Origin: JAJEDW01 sp963555775
Lineage (GTDB): Bacteria; Acidobacteriota; Terriglobia; 20CM-2-55-15
Direction: 5' to 3'
Assembly: GCA_963555775.3 (NCBI GenBank)
Contig: CAUVWY020000009.1
Location: 310,001-374,000 of the forward strand
Length of the DNA: 64,000 nt
The position numbers and the translations under genes are program-made. The notes beneath the pieces were generated by a model, which saw only the letters and a list, made by a program, of their open reading frames with translations, did no database searches and was not told the origin of the DNA. Positions 8,789 to 18,199 of the stretch are shown here, piece after piece. Each line of letters starts with the position of its first letter. The stretch's first letter is position 1.

Positions 8789-9448
8789 TTACTCGACGTC
8801 CCGATGAGTTTCGACGATGCGAGAAACGATTCCATATTCGATCGCTTCATCGGCATTCATCCAGAAATCCCGTTCCATGTCTTCCAGGACCTTCTCCAAC
8901 TTCTGACCCGTTTCTCTCGATATGACGCCCGCAACGCGTTCGCGCGTCTTCAAAATCTCCCTGGCCTGGATGGCGATGTCTGTGGCTGGACCGCCCGCTC
9001 CGCCTCCCGGCTGATGGATCATGAAGCGCGTATTCGGCAGACAAACCCGCCGCTCCCTCGGAGCCGCCAGAAAAATATGGGTTCCCGCACTGGCCACCCA
9101 GCCGCTGCCGATCGTGGTTACCGGAGCGCGCACGAACCGGATCATGTCGTGGATCGCATCGCCGGACTCGACATGTCCCCCGGGCGAGGAAATCAATACG
9201 TGGATCGGATCGGCCGACTCTTCGGACATGGCGATCAACCGCTCGCATGTTTTGTGGGCGGACGAGTGGTCGATCTCCCCGAAAACCAGAACGAATCGCG
9301 ATTTGAACGAAAACTGTTCCAGGATTCCGTCTCCGTTTTCCCCCGATCGCGTTTGAGTTCCTGACTTGTGCATCGAGCTTCTCCGCCCGGCCGCGATGCG
9401 CCCATGTTCCCGAGACCGCGGCCTTAAATCGGGAAGATTCACCATCAT
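8789..9448 (-). CDS. clpP: ClpP-type serine peptidase, extra copy or divergent ATP-dependent protease subunit
   Basis: The ClpP fold is shown by HVLISSPGGHVESGDAI, the nucleophile region GSGWVASAGTHIFLAA (catalytic Ser), the MIHQPGGG segment (catalytic His) and the ERDFWMNADEAIEYG end (Asp). The nucleophile loop differs from the usual GQAASMG form, suggesting a ClpP paralogue. Two starts are credible: ATG 9448 (GAGG six bases upstream; 219 residues) and ATG 9373 (GGAG seven bases upstream; 194 residues, nearer normal ClpP length). No clpX or clpA lies nearby. Confidence 0.88.
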   Translation of the reverse strand: MMVNLPDLRPRSREHGRIAAGRRSSMHKSGTQTRSGENGDGILEQFSFKSRFVLVFGEIDHSSAHKTCERLIAMSEESADPIHVLISSPGGHVESGDAIHDMIRFVRAPVTTIGSGWVASAGTHIFLAAPRERRVCLPNTRFMIHQPGGGAGGPATDIAIQAREILKTRERVAGVISRETGQKLEKVLEDMERDFWMNADEAIEYGIVSRIVETHRDVE

Positions 9449-9567
9449 GGCAGCCTCGCGGAACGTTCAGTGTTACTACCACAGTTTCAGCCGTGCAGTC
9501 TAACCAGTGCTCCAATCGGAAGGTTTCAGATCTTTCGGCCGTCTGGTCGGTTGGGGCGGGAGAAATG

Positions 9568-10704
9568 CTAGACCAGCCGGCGTTCGAGCGACGGGTTGAT
9601 CCGGGAGAGCACTTCGTAGGAGATCGTGCCGACCCGCCCGGCGAGTTCGTCAGCCGTGATTTCGGATTCGGCCTGCCGTCCGAGCAGGACCACTTCTTCG
9701 TCAAGCTGCGGTCGAGGCAAGTCGGTGACATCCAGGATCGTCATGTTCATGGCGACCCGCCCCACGACCGGGACAGCACGGCCCCGGATCAGGGCGCGTC
9801 CCGCATTCGACAGGCGCCGGTCGTACCCCTCGAAATAGCCGGTTGGGATGACCGCCAGCGTCATCTCGCGGCTGGCCTGGTACGACAACCCGTATCCGAT
9901 ATATTCGCCGGCTTCGATTGGCTTCAACTGTGCGATCCGGGTTTTCCAGGTGAGCGCCGGATGCAGTGTGACGTCGAGCCCGCGCTCGCGTGCCGCGATC
10001 CGTGTTTCGCGCGATGGCCATATGCCGTATGCGCCGATACCCAGGCGTACCATGCTGAAGTGCGTCTCCGGATAAAGCAGGATGCCTGCCGTGGCCGCGG
10101 TGTGGATGTGCTTCGGGCGGATGCCGATTCCGCCCAGCAAGTCCAGTGCGCGACGGAATCGCTCGAGTTGGCGCTGGGCGAACGTCGGATCGAGCGTGTC
10201 CTCGATGTTGGCAAAGTGGGTGTACGCCCCTTCGACCTCGATGCCGGGAAGCGCCGCGACGGCCTTTCCGAATTCGGCCACGTCCGCGAGTCCGATACCT
10301 TGCCGGTTCGTGCCCGTTTCGATCTTCAGGTGAATCCTGGCCGCCGTGTCCTGTTTCCGAGCTTCGGCGGATAACGATTCGGCGACATCCATGCGGTACA
10401 CCACCTGGCGAAACCCGCGTTCGACGACAGTGCGTACGTGTTCGGCGGCAAAGTATCCGAGGATCAGAATCGGCTTGCCCCCGACCGCGTCGTCGAGCGT
10501 GCAGGCTTCCGATATCGAATCGACGCCAAACCAGTCGGCACTTCCGGCGATAGCCGCCGATGCGAGTTCCAGACCATGTCCATAGGCGTTGGACTTCACC
10601 ACGGTCATCAGCCTGGTTTCGGGCTGAAGCAGGTTTCTGAAAGCTTGAACGTTTCGGCGCAGACGCTCACCGCTCACCTCCACCCACGACCCGTTCAAGC
10701 TCAA
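9568..10704 (-). CDS. alr: Alanine racemase
   Basis: The 378-residue PLP enzyme interconverts L- and D-alanine for peptidoglycan. The PLP lysine lies in VVKSNAYGHG (about residue 38), and the second catalytic tyrosine region is GYGLSYQASREM; the RVAMNMTILDVT block near the C-terminus is also typical. The start is TTG at 10704, because GGAGG lies five bases before it and no in-frame ATG is near. A short ATG frame upstream is out of phase and overlaps this site. It is divergent from the osmoprotectant transporter, with 61 bp between the starts. Confidence 0.95.
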   Translation of the reverse strand: MSLNGSWVEVSGERLRRNVQAFRNLLQPETRLMTVVKSNAYGHGLELASAAIAGSADWFGVDSISEACTLDDAVGGKPILILGYFAAEHVRTVVERGFRQVVYRMDVAESLSAEARKQDTAARIHLKIETGTNRQGIGLADVAEFGKAVAALPGIEVEGAYTHFANIEDTLDPTFAQRQLERFRRALDLLGGIGIRPKHIHTAATAGILLYPETHFSMVRLGIGAYGIWPSRETRIAARERGLDVTLHPALTWKTRIAQLKPIEAGEYIGYGLSYQASREMTLAVIPTGYFEGYDRRLSNAGRALIRGRAVPVVGRVAMNMTILDVTDLPRPQLDEEVVLLGRQAESEITADELAGRVGTISYEVLSRINPSLERRLV

Positions 10705-10765
10705 GGATCCTCCGTTCTCATGGCCGATTCACTGTACAGGCGAATATATACGGTATCCTAACGCG

Positions 10766-11497
10766 ATGCCCGCCAGCATTCGCTTTGAAGATGTGTCCTT
10801 CAGCATCGACGGCGGCCCCCCGATTCTCGACGGCTTCAATCTGTCCGTGTCTCCCGGCGAATCCATCGTGCTTCTGGGCCGGAGCGGATCGGGAAAGACC
10901 ACCACGCTGAAGCTCGTCAACCGCCTCAGAGAACCGACCGCGGGCAAGGTCTTTGTCGGAGAGAAGACGACGATGGAGTGGGATCCGATTCGGCTGCGGC
11001 GCCACATCGGTTACGTCATCCAGGAAGTCGGTCTTTTCCCCCACCTGACCGTATGGGAAAACGTGGCCATGGTTCCGTCGCTCGAAGGTTGGGAATCGGA
11101 CAAGATGGCCCAGCGGGTTCCCGAAATGCTGAAGCTGGTGGGGCTGGAACCCAGCGAGTTTGCCACCCGCTATCCCGACCAGTTGTCCGGAGGGCAACGG
11201 CAACGCGTGGGCGTGGCCCGTGCTCTTGCGGCCGATCCCGGCGTCCTTCTTCTGGATGAACCCTTCGGCGCCCTCGACCCGATTACGCGTGCGGACCTCC
11301 GGCGGGAGTTCCGCGGTCTTCAGGATCGGCTCGGCAAGACCACGATCTTTGTGACCCACGACGTGGCGGAGGCGTTCGCCGTCGCCGACCGTATCGGGCT
11401 GATGAACGCGGGGAGGCTTTCGGCACTGGTCACTCCCGCGGAGTTTCGCCATGTCGACGATCCCGAAGCCCGGCTCTTCATGGGGTCGCTGTCGTGA
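10766..11497 (+). CDS. Osmoprotectant (glycine betaine/choline type) ABC transporter ATPase
   Basis: The 243-residue ATPase has Walker A GRSGSGKTT, signature LSGGQRQRVGVARAL, Walker B VLLLDEP and the switch His in FVTHD. It belongs to the quaternary-amine uptake ATPase group (OpuCA/ProV/YehX), judged mainly by its permease and binding-protein neighbours; it lacks the C-terminal CBS domains that many members have. It overlaps the permease gene by four bases (ATG at 11494), so the two are translationally coupled. Confidence 0.93.
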   Translation: MPASIRFEDVSFSIDGGPPILDGFNLSVSPGESIVLLGRSGSGKTTTLKLVNRLREPTAGKVFVGEKTTMEWDPIRLRRHIGYVIQEVGLFPHLTVWENVAMVPSLEGWESDKMAQRVPEMLKLVGLEPSEFATRYPDQLSGGQRQRVGVARALAADPGVLLLDEPFGALDPITRADLRREFRGLQDRLGKTTIFVTHDVAEAFAVADRIGLMNAGRLSALVTPAEFRHVDDPEARLFMGSLS

Positions 11498-12153
11498 ACC
11501 CCTTCGCGTACATCCTGGATAACCGGGGCGAGGTGTTGGCCGCGTCTCTGGAGCATCTGGTTCTGGTAGGGGTGTCCTTGGCTCTCGCGCTGGCGATCGG
11601 CTTGCCCCTGGGCATCGCGATGACCCGGCGCAAGGGTCTGAGACGTCCGATTCTGATGTTCGCCAATCTCATGCAGACGATTCCAAGCATCGCCCTCTTC
11701 GGCTTCCTGATCGGAATTCCTTTCATCGGGCTCGGCGCAAGGAACGCGATAGTGGCGTTGGTGTTGTACGCCCTTTTGCCGATTGTCCGGAATACCTATA
11801 TCGGAATTGCCGAGGTCGACCCCGCGATCCGGGAAGCCGCGACCGGGATGGGCATGACCGGATGGCAGCTCTTGCGGCGAATCGAAATCCCGTTGGCCAT
11901 GGGCGTCATCTTTGCCGGCATTCGAATCGCCACGGTAATTTCGGTGGGACTTGCCACGCTGGCCGGACTTATCGGCGCGGGCGGACTCGGCGTGTTTATT
12001 TTTCGTGGTGTGGCGATGGTGAACTCTCAGGTCATACTTGCGGGCGCCATTCCCGCGGCTACCATGGCACTCGCGGCAGACTTCATGTTGGGTCGAGCGG
12101 AACGATACTGGGGCCGGTACCGCCCATCTTCGGGAGCAAAAGTTGGATTGTAG
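11494..12153 (+). CDS. Osmoprotectant ABC transporter permease
   Basis: The 219-residue inner-membrane protein has about five to six hydrophobic segments and the permease coupling loop EVDPAIREAATGMGMTGWQLL, followed by IEIPLAMGVIFAGIRIATV, typical of the ProW/OpuCB/YehY group. It forms the channel for the ATPase encoded just upstream, with which it overlaps by four bases. The next gene, the substrate-binding lipoprotein, starts at or just before its stop codon. The whole trio is one operon for uptake of compatible solutes. Confidence 0.93.
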   Translation: MNPFAYILDNRGEVLAASLEHLVLVGVSLALALAIGLPLGIAMTRRKGLRRPILMFANLMQTIPSIALFGFLIGIPFIGLGARNAIVALVLYALLPIVRNTYIGIAEVDPAIREAATGMGMTGWQLLRRIEIPLAMGVIFAGIRIATVISVGLATLAGLIGAGGLGVFIFRGVAMVNSQVILAGAIPAATMALAADFMLGRAERYWGRYRPSSGAKVGL

Positions 12154-12163
12154 CGTTGTGTCC

Positions 12164-13102
12164 ATGGTTGACGTCCGGAATGCAACCGAAGCCATCGCGG
12201 AACCCTGCAGGGCCGGACGTGCGGGTTTTCGGGCCCTGGCCGCGGTTGCCGGCGTGGCATGTCTTTCCATGTTGGCGGCATGTTCCGGTACGGAACGGAT
12301 TGTGATCGCTTCGAAGAATTTCACGGAACAAGTGATCCTCGGAGAGCTTCTTGCGCAACACCTCGAAAACCAGACCGGCCTCGATATCGATCGCCGCCTG
12401 AATCTGGCAGGGACTTTCATCTGTCACGAGGGGCTGATAAACGGGCAGATCGATCTGTACGTGGAGTACACGGGCACCGCGCTCCAGGCGATTCTCGAAG
12501 AACCCGCCCAGGCGGATTCGCTGGCGGTGCTGACGCGCGTGCGAGATGCGTATCGGCAACAGTTCGGAGTGGAGTGGACCGAACCGCTTGGTTTCAACAA
12601 CACCTTCGCGATCGTGGTGCGTGGTTCGGACGCCCGGGAACTGGGTCTGGAAACGATCTCCGACGCCGTCCCCTCCACTGCCGGGTGGAGGGCGGCCTTT
12701 GGTTACGAGTTCACCGAGCGCGAAGATGGTTACCGGGGATTGCGCGATCTGTACCAATTGGCGTTTCCCGATCCTCCCCGCGAGATGGATCTGGGTCTGA
12801 TCTACGAGGCGTTGAACTCCGGCCAGGCCGATCTGGTTGCCGGCAACTCGACGGACGGCCTGATCGAGGCGCTCGATCTCAAAATGCTCGAGGACGACCT
12901 GGGATACTTTCCACCGTATGACGCCGTTCCCGTGGTGCGTCAGGACACACTTGATCGGCACCCGGAAATCCGATCGGCCCTGCGGCTTCTGGCAGGACTG
13001 ATCTCGGAAGAAGACATGCGTCGGATGAACTACCGTGTCGACGGCGAACACGAAAACGTGGCCACCGTGGTTGCCGAGTTCCTGGCATCGAAGGGACTCT
13101 GA
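12164..13102 (+). CDS. Osmoprotectant ABC transporter substrate-binding lipoprotein
   Basis: After a lipobox segment (CLSMLAAC) the mature protein reads IVIASKNFTEQVILGELLAQ and DLYVEYTGTALQAIL, the signature of OpuAC/OsmF-type quaternary amine binding proteins. It delivers betaine- or choline-like solutes to the coupled permease. The ATG at 12164 is chosen; an in-frame TTG at 12143, inside the permease gene, has a better ribosome site (GGGAG six bases upstream) and would make a 7-residue longer signal. About 312 residues, normal for the family. Confidence 0.9.
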   Translation: MVDVRNATEAIAEPCRAGRAGFRALAAVAGVACLSMLAACSGTERIVIASKNFTEQVILGELLAQHLENQTGLDIDRRLNLAGTFICHEGLINGQIDLYVEYTGTALQAILEEPAQADSLAVLTRVRDAYRQQFGVEWTEPLGFNNTFAIVVRGSDARELGLETISDAVPSTAGWRAAFGYEFTEREDGYRGLRDLYQLAFPDPPREMDLGLIYEALNSGQADLVAGNSTDGLIEALDLKMLEDDLGYFPPYDAVPVVRQDTLDRHPEIRSALRLLAGLISEEDMRRMNYRVDGEHENVATVVAEFLASKGL

Positions 13103-13209
13103 AGCGGGGATTGCAAATTTCCGGATTTCAGAATTAGCCGATCGGATGGACCCCGCGGAGCCCGGCAGCGATTTCCGATGGAGCGTCCAACCGCTTCCGC
13201 GACGGGCAG

Positions 13210-14466
13210 CTACCCGAACATTCCCAGGATGTCCCGAATTCCGACCGTGGCGAAAAAGGCCAGAACCAGGACCATCACGATGTTCGCGGCCCAGCCGTTT
13301 TTCCTTACCGGTGATGCCCACCCGACCCGGTTGTTCATGTACAGCAGGGTTGCCGCCAGGAATGGAATGAAGAGACTGCCCACGATCGTGTAGGTTCGGA
13401 CGACGAATAGCGGTTGATCCAGAAACGTGAACGGAATCGGAATCAGCGCCATTCCAATCAGTGCGATACGGTAGGGTTTGCTCGTGACCTGGGTGAGTTT
13501 GTTTCGGATCTCGGCGGGATATCGCCGGAAAATGCCGTACATATCCGCGAACATGTATGGAACGCCTTGCCACACACCCAACAGAGACGACAGCGTCGCG
13601 CCCCAGAAACCGATCGAATAGGCGAACCAACCCGCCGGTCCCACGGTCTCCTGAAGCATCGCGGCCATCTGTGGGACCACGGTACTGCTGTTCAATTCCA
13701 CGCCGGTCACGTAGAAGGCTCGGTTGGCCATGATCAGAACCGCGATCGCAAGCACCGCCGTCACGCCGTAGGCCACCATGAGATCGATACGAACGTAGCG
13801 CAGCGATCCCGGTCCTTCGATCTTTTCTTCGCGCATCCAGTAGTTATAGTTCAACACCGTCAGTGTGCCGCCCACACCGCCGATAAGGGCCAGAAGCGAA
13901 CCGGTGCTGCCTTCAGGGATCGTCGGGATCAACAGGCCTCGCGCCACGCCGCCGAAATCCTGAAACGTGAGGACCGCGCAGGCGACGATGAACACGATCA
14001 TGACGCCGACCAGCACCTGCATCAGCTTTTCAAAGCCTCTGAACCCCCCCACCCAGACGAAGATTCCACCAAGGATGCTGTGGACGATGGCGCCCCACTG
14101 GGCGGAAATGGCGCCGCCGGTCAGGTTGGAGATACCCAGGCCGCAGGCGCTGGCCATGGCGGCACTTACCGAGATGGTCCAAAGGATCAGGTAGGCGCCA
14201 AAATATATCTTGACCCATCCGGGCAGGTGTTCGGCCCATCCCTCCACCAGCGTGGTATCCGTCGCCAGTTGCCAGCGGGCCAGACCTTCGTTGAGGACAT
14301 ACTTGAAGAACGCACCCAGCGCCACGGCCCAGATCAGAACAAGTCCGAATCCCGCCCCGCCGATCGTGGCCGCGGTCAGGTCGCCAGCGCCGACCCCCGT
14401 CGCCGCAACCATCAGGCCGGGGCCAATCAATGCGGCCAAGCCGATCTTTCGCGCGTTGTTCGACAT
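13210..14466 (-). CDS. Nramp-like divalent metal transporter, divergent metal site
   Basis: The 418-residue protein has about 11 membrane segments and the Nramp fold order. The first segment reads GPGLMVAATGVGAGDL, where classical Mn/Fe transporters have DPGN, and the sixth region reads GGTLTVLNYNYWMREE where MPH is expected. Loss of both metal-binding signatures puts it in a divergent Nramp-related group of unknown ion. ATG 14466 (MSNNARK) is chosen because AAGGCGGG precedes it; the frame extends upstream to 14517 without membrane or family features. Confidence 0.88.
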   Translation of the reverse strand: MSNNARKIGLAALIGPGLMVAATGVGAGDLTAATIGGAGFGLVLIWAVALGAFFKYVLNEGLARWQLATDTTLVEGWAEHLPGWVKIYFGAYLILWTISVSAAMASACGLGISNLTGGAISAQWGAIVHSILGGIFVWVGGFRGFEKLMQVLVGVMIVFIVACAVLTFQDFGGVARGLLIPTIPEGSTGSLLALIGGVGGTLTVLNYNYWMREEKIEGPGSLRYVRIDLMVAYGVTAVLAIAVLIMANRAFYVTGVELNSSTVVPQMAAMLQETVGPAGWFAYSIGFWGATLSSLLGVWQGVPYMFADMYGIFRRYPAEIRNKLTQVTSKPYRIALIGMALIPIPFTFLDQPLFVVRTYTIVGSLFIPFLAATLLYMNNRVGWASPVRKNGWAANIVMVLVLAFFATVGIRDILGMFG

Positions 14467-14651
14467 ACTACCCGCCTTGCTCTCTGGCCGGTGCCGGGCC
14501 GCACGCCTGGAAACCACTTTAAGTCTGCTGTTTGACTGGATTTGAGGCGTTTTGGAGATCCGAACGAGGGCCGGAATTTCCAGGTTCGATATGCTAGCAT
14601 AGTCCCCGGTTGGAGTCTGGAATCGGGAAACGCTCGATCTCTTGGCGATTC

Positions 14652-17348
14652 ATGAATACACGTACCGAAGTAGCGGGAGAACCGGCCCGCCAGTTGCCGG
14701 ATCTGTGGTTCCTGGAGCGGTTTGACGCTTGGGTTGCGTCGGACCCCCAACGGTTCGCCTTCGCCGTCGACCATCCGGACAGAACAGAGGAATACACGTA
14801 CGGTGAGGTCGCGGACTACTCGATGAGGGTGGCCGCGGCACTTGCGGGTTCGGGCGTTCGACCGGGCGAGCGGGTTGGAATCCTGATGGCCAACTGCCCG
14901 GACTGGGTCTTCATCCTCATGGGTGTCGTCCGTCTTGGAGCGATCGCCGTTCCACTGTCGACGCTCCTGCCTCCGGATTCCGTGCGGCGGCTCGCGAATC
15001 ACTCGGACTGCCGTCTGGTCGTTACCGACGCTTCCAGTCTCGAAACGGCCCAGGACGCTTTCAAGGGCGGAGACCACGGCCCCGAGGTCATCACCAACGC
15101 ATCGGACGCCGATGGCGCGACATCCTGGGAGTCGTTTCTGAAGCGAGGCACCGGCTGCGAGTGGACGCCTTCGAGTTCTCCGGATGGAACGGTCGTCCTG
15201 GTGTACACCTCCGGTACGACGGGCGATCCGAAGGGCGTCCAGATTACGGCCCGCGGGCTGTCTTGCGACATCGACGGCATCCTGGAACAATTGGCACTGA
15301 ACTCGGATCACCGCATCCTTTCAGTTCTGCCTTTCTCGCACGTGTTGCCGCTGGTTGCGAACGGTCTCGGACCACTCGCCGCGGGATGCGGTGTGGTCTT
15401 TCTTCCGACGATCACCGCGCAAAGCATTGTCGAAGCCTTCAAGAAGCATCGCATTTCGTTTTTCGTGTGTGTTCCCCAGTTCTTTTATGCAGTTCACAAG
15501 CGGGTTTTCGGTCAGGTGGCCGAGCAACCGTGGCTGACTCAGAAAATATTCCGGGTGATGTTTTCGCTGGCCCGGCGCCTGAAGAACCCCAAGTTGAGCC
15601 GCAAGCTTTTCTCCAAAATCCATCAGGGCATCGGACCGGATCTGAAATTGTTGATTACCGGCGCGTCTCGCTTCGAACCCAGGATTGCCGAAGACTTTCA
15701 GACGTTGGGTTACACGATGATCCAGGCGTACGGACTGACCGAGACGAGCGCCGCTGCAACGATCACTCCCGTAGCTCGAAATGCGATCGGTACCGTCGGA
15801 CTGCCGCTTCGCGGCGTTTCGATTCGCATCGACAAACCCAATGCCGAGGGTATTGGCGAAGTCTGCATCGCCGGCGACATTCTCATGTCGGGGTATTTCC
15901 GTAACCCGGAGGCAACTGCCGAAGCCATCCGTGACGGCTACCTGCACACGGGAGATCTCGGTCGGCTCGACCCCGACGGCAACCTCACGCTCACAGGCCG
16001 CAGCAAGGACGTGATCGTCCTGTCGACGGGCAAGAACATCTATCCGGAAGAAGTCGAAGAGCACTACGAAAAATGCCCGTACATCAAGGAAATGTGTGTC
16101 ATGAGCCTCCCGCAGTCCTCGGGGCCGGGAGACATGTTGCACGCGGTTGTCGTGCCCGATCTGGACGAGTTTCGCAAGCGCGGCCAGACGGCCATTGCCG
16201 AGATGATTCGATACGAACTGGAAAACAGGTCCAGAACCATGGCTTCGTTCATGCGCGTGCACTCGATATCCATGCGCGATCGACCCTTGCCTCGCACCGT
16301 GACGCGTAAGTTGAAGCGGTTCGAGATCCACGAAGAAGAAGTCCGTGGAATCCAGGCCCGCTCGTCGAAGGCCGATGTCACGGAAGACGCGGCCGAATTG
16401 CGTTCCGGGATAGGCGGTGTCATCGCAAAGGCCATTCACGATGCCAAGCCCGATCTGAACGCGCTGTCGCCTCAGATGAACTTCGATCTGGACCTCGGAT
16501 TCGATTCGCTGGCACGCGTTGAACTGCTCGCAACGATCGAAACGAAACTGGAAATGGAGCTCGAGGAGGAGCGCGCGAATCGGATTTTCACGATCGGCGA
16601 GTTGATTCAGGCGTTCGAAGAGGCTCAGGGCCAAGAGGTCGGCGGTGGGAGAACCTGGAGGGAAAAGCTGACCGCGGACGGGAGCGAGGAACTGGCAGGA
16701 AAGTATATTCGCGAATCCAGGGTGAGTCTGACGTTCTTTGGATTCCCCACGATTCGACTGTTCGGTCTCATCGCAAAATTACCTTTCAGGACGAAGGCCG
16801 AAGGCCTCGATAATCTGCCGCAATCGGGGCCCTATATTATCTGCCCCAATCACCTGTCGTATCTGGATTCATTTCTGGTGTGCGCCATTCTGCCGTTTCG
16901 AGTGATACGAGACATTTTCATACTGGGTTATTCCGATTATCTTCAGGGCCCGATCGCGGGTCCGCTGGCCTCGAGCGTCAACATCGTTCCGGTCGATCCC
17001 AACTCGAATCTCACGCGTGCGATGCGTGTCGCGGCCGTGGGTCTGCGCAAGAACCGGATTCTTCTGGTCTTCCCCGAAGGCGAGCGAAGTTTCGACGGCC
17101 ATCTGACGGAGTTCAAGAAGGGCGCTGCGATATTGTCGGCCGAACTCAACGCGCCGCTCGTTCCCGTCGGTATTAACGGCACGTACGAGGCTTGGCCCCG
17201 GGGAGGGAAGTTGAAGGCGCATCCGGTTCGGATCCGCATCGGCAAACCGATTCATCCCGAGAACTACAGGGATGCCGCCGACCCGTACACGGCGATCAAC
17301 AACGATCTCAAGGCTGCGGTCGCCGGACTTCTGGATTCATCCGGCTAG
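14652..17348 (+). CDS. Acyl-activating enzyme - acyl carrier protein - acyltransferase fusion
   Basis: Three domains stand in order in 898 residues. First an AMP-binding ligase (about 20-550) with YTSGTTGDPKG near 180 and the adenylate hinge TGDLGRLDPDGN. Then an acyl carrier domain with LGFDSLARVEL near 615, whose Ser should carry phosphopantetheine. Then a PlsC acyltransferase with NHLSYLDSF near 733 and FPEGERSFDG near 808. The layout suggests fatty acid activation, loading on the built-in carrier and transfer to a (lyso)phospholipid or glycerol phosphate, similar in logic to Aas. The TAG stop (17346-17348) lies inside the left end of a 130-bp inverted-repeat element. ATG 14652 is preferred to an upstream TTG, though its ribosome site is weak. 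Confidence 0.92.
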   Translation: MNTRTEVAGEPARQLPDLWFLERFDAWVASDPQRFAFAVDHPDRTEEYTYGEVADYSMRVAAALAGSGVRPGERVGILMANCPDWVFILMGVVRLGAIAVPLSTLLPPDSVRRLANHSDCRLVVTDASSLETAQDAFKGGDHGPEVITNASDADGATSWESFLKRGTGCEWTPSSSPDGTVVLVYTSGTTGDPKGVQITARGLSCDIDGILEQLALNSDHRILSVLPFSHVLPLVANGLGPLAAGCGVVFLPTITAQSIVEAFKKHRISFFVCVPQFFYAVHKRVFGQVAEQPWLTQKIFRVMFSLARRLKNPKLSRKLFSKIHQGIGPDLKLLITGASRFEPRIAEDFQTLGYTMIQAYGLTETSAAATITPVARNAIGTVGLPLRGVSIRIDKPNAEGIGEVCIAGDILMSGYFRNPEATAEAIRDGYLHTGDLGRLDPDGNLTLTGRSKDVIVLSTGKNIYPEEVEEHYEKCPYIKEMCVMSLPQSSGPGDMLHAVVVPDLDEFRKRGQTAIAEMIRYELENRSRTMASFMRVHSISMRDRPLPRTVTRKLKRFEIHEEEVRGIQARSSKADVTEDAAELRSGIGGVIAKAIHDAKPDLNALSPQMNFDLDLGFDSLARVELLATIETKLEMELEEERANRIFTIGELIQAFEEAQGQEVGGGRTWREKLTADGSEELAGKYIRESRVSLTFFGFPTIRLFGLIAKLPFRTKAEGLDNLPQSGPYIICPNHLSYLDSFLVCAILPFRVIRDIFILGYSDYLQGPIAGPLASSVNIVPVDPNSNLTRAMRVAAVGLRKNRILLVFPEGERSFDGHLTEFKKGAAILSAELNAPLVPVGINGTYEAWPRGGKLKAHPVRIRIGKPIHPENYRDAADPYTAINNDLKAAVAGLLDSSG

Positions 17349-17474
17349 CAGCCTGTCGGACTTTCGGCGTAAGTCCTTTGTTTTCAACAACGGCCCTTTT
17401 TAGCCCGAAACGGTAAACACAGTCATATGAATGACTTAGGTTTTTGATTCGGTGTTAGTCCGACAGGCTGCTAG
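17345..17474. mobile_element. 130-bp MITE-like element, copy 1
   Basis: Perfect 18-bp terminal inverted repeats CTAGCAGCCTGTCGGACT (17345-17362) and its complement (17457-17474) bound an AT-richer core with no gene. An apparently identical 130-bp copy lies at 49513-49642. The CTAG ends are palindromic and may be the duplicated target. The left end supplies the TAG stop of the upstream gene, as it does at copy 2. Confidence 0.88.
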
Positions 17475-17480
17475 CTGCCC

Positions 17481-17507
17481 GTGGCAGAACCTCAGGGGTT
17501 TTGCCAC
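17481..17507. repeat. REP-like hairpin of the GTGGCARAACC family
   Basis: Arms GTGGCAGAACC and GGTTTTGCCAC pair at 10 of 11 positions. Related hairpins occur at 21935-21974 and 34008-34035, always between genes. The flanking word CCGGCTGC or CCGCTGCC is also shared. Confidence 0.65.
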
Positions 17508-17688
17508 CCGCTGCCGAGGCTTTCATCCAGGGCCACCATTTTCTGTACCGATTTGACTGGAACGGGGTTGGTACGGGAATATAATGAATCTGTCTCGATT
17601 GGCGGTCGACGGATAGATCTCCCAATTCCCCTTTTTTGTCTATTTCGTTACCCAGACTCTGTCACAGGATCGGTGCAGCGAGGAAACC

Positions 17689-18141
17689 ATGGGAAGAAAG
17701 TATAGTCAGCAGGGCTACCACGATACGGACCGTGAGCGTGGCAAACCGAGGCAACGCTCCGGACAGCAGCAGCCCCGCAGGCCAAGTGATGGGCCCCGTT
17801 CGCCGAGAATGCCCGGATTTCAGGAAGTGATGCGATGCTCCATGTGCGGGAATCTCATTCATGATTTTCGGGAAATCACAGCCGACAGCCGATGTCCCAA
17901 GTGCCAGGCGGATCTACGTAGCTGCAAGCACTGCCGCCATTTCGACACCGGTGCCCAATTCGAATGCACCCAGCCGATCCTTGCGCGCATCATGGCGAAG
18001 GACAAACGCAACGAGTGTACGTACTTCGAATTTCGGACTTCTGTCGAGCGCGAAACCAAAACCCCTGTCAGCGTCTCTGACACCAGCAACCACTCGTCGC
18101 CCAAGGACGCACGTAGCGCTTTCGATGACCTTTTTCGTTGA
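17689..18141 (+). CDS. Zinc-ribbon protein of unknown function
   Basis: The 150-residue protein has a basic, disordered N-terminus (residues 1-45) and a compact Cys cluster: CSMCGN, CPKCQ, then CKHCRHF and a later CTQP and NECTYF. The first two pairs look like a zinc ribbon and the later ones a second metal site. No enzyme is recognised. It is 58 bp upstream of the NYN-domain gene on the same strand, so the two may act together on nucleic acid. ATG 17689 follows a weak AGGAAACC site. Confidence 0.78.
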   Translation: MGRKYSQQGYHDTDRERGKPRQRSGQQQPRRPSDGPRSPRMPGFQEVMRCSMCGNLIHDFREITADSRCPKCQADLRSCKHCRHFDTGAQFECTQPILARIMAKDKRNECTYFEFRTSVERETKTPVSVSDTSNHSSPKDARSAFDDLFR

Positions 18142-18199
18142 CGCGCTTTCGGCACGACCGGTTGCCGACGTCAGGAGACGCAACCCAAGGAAAAATTAA

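Noticed and set aside
12083..13630. Open frame antisense to the osmoprotectant binding protein
   Set aside because: Covers a recognised gene and part of the Nramp gene in a meaningless frame.
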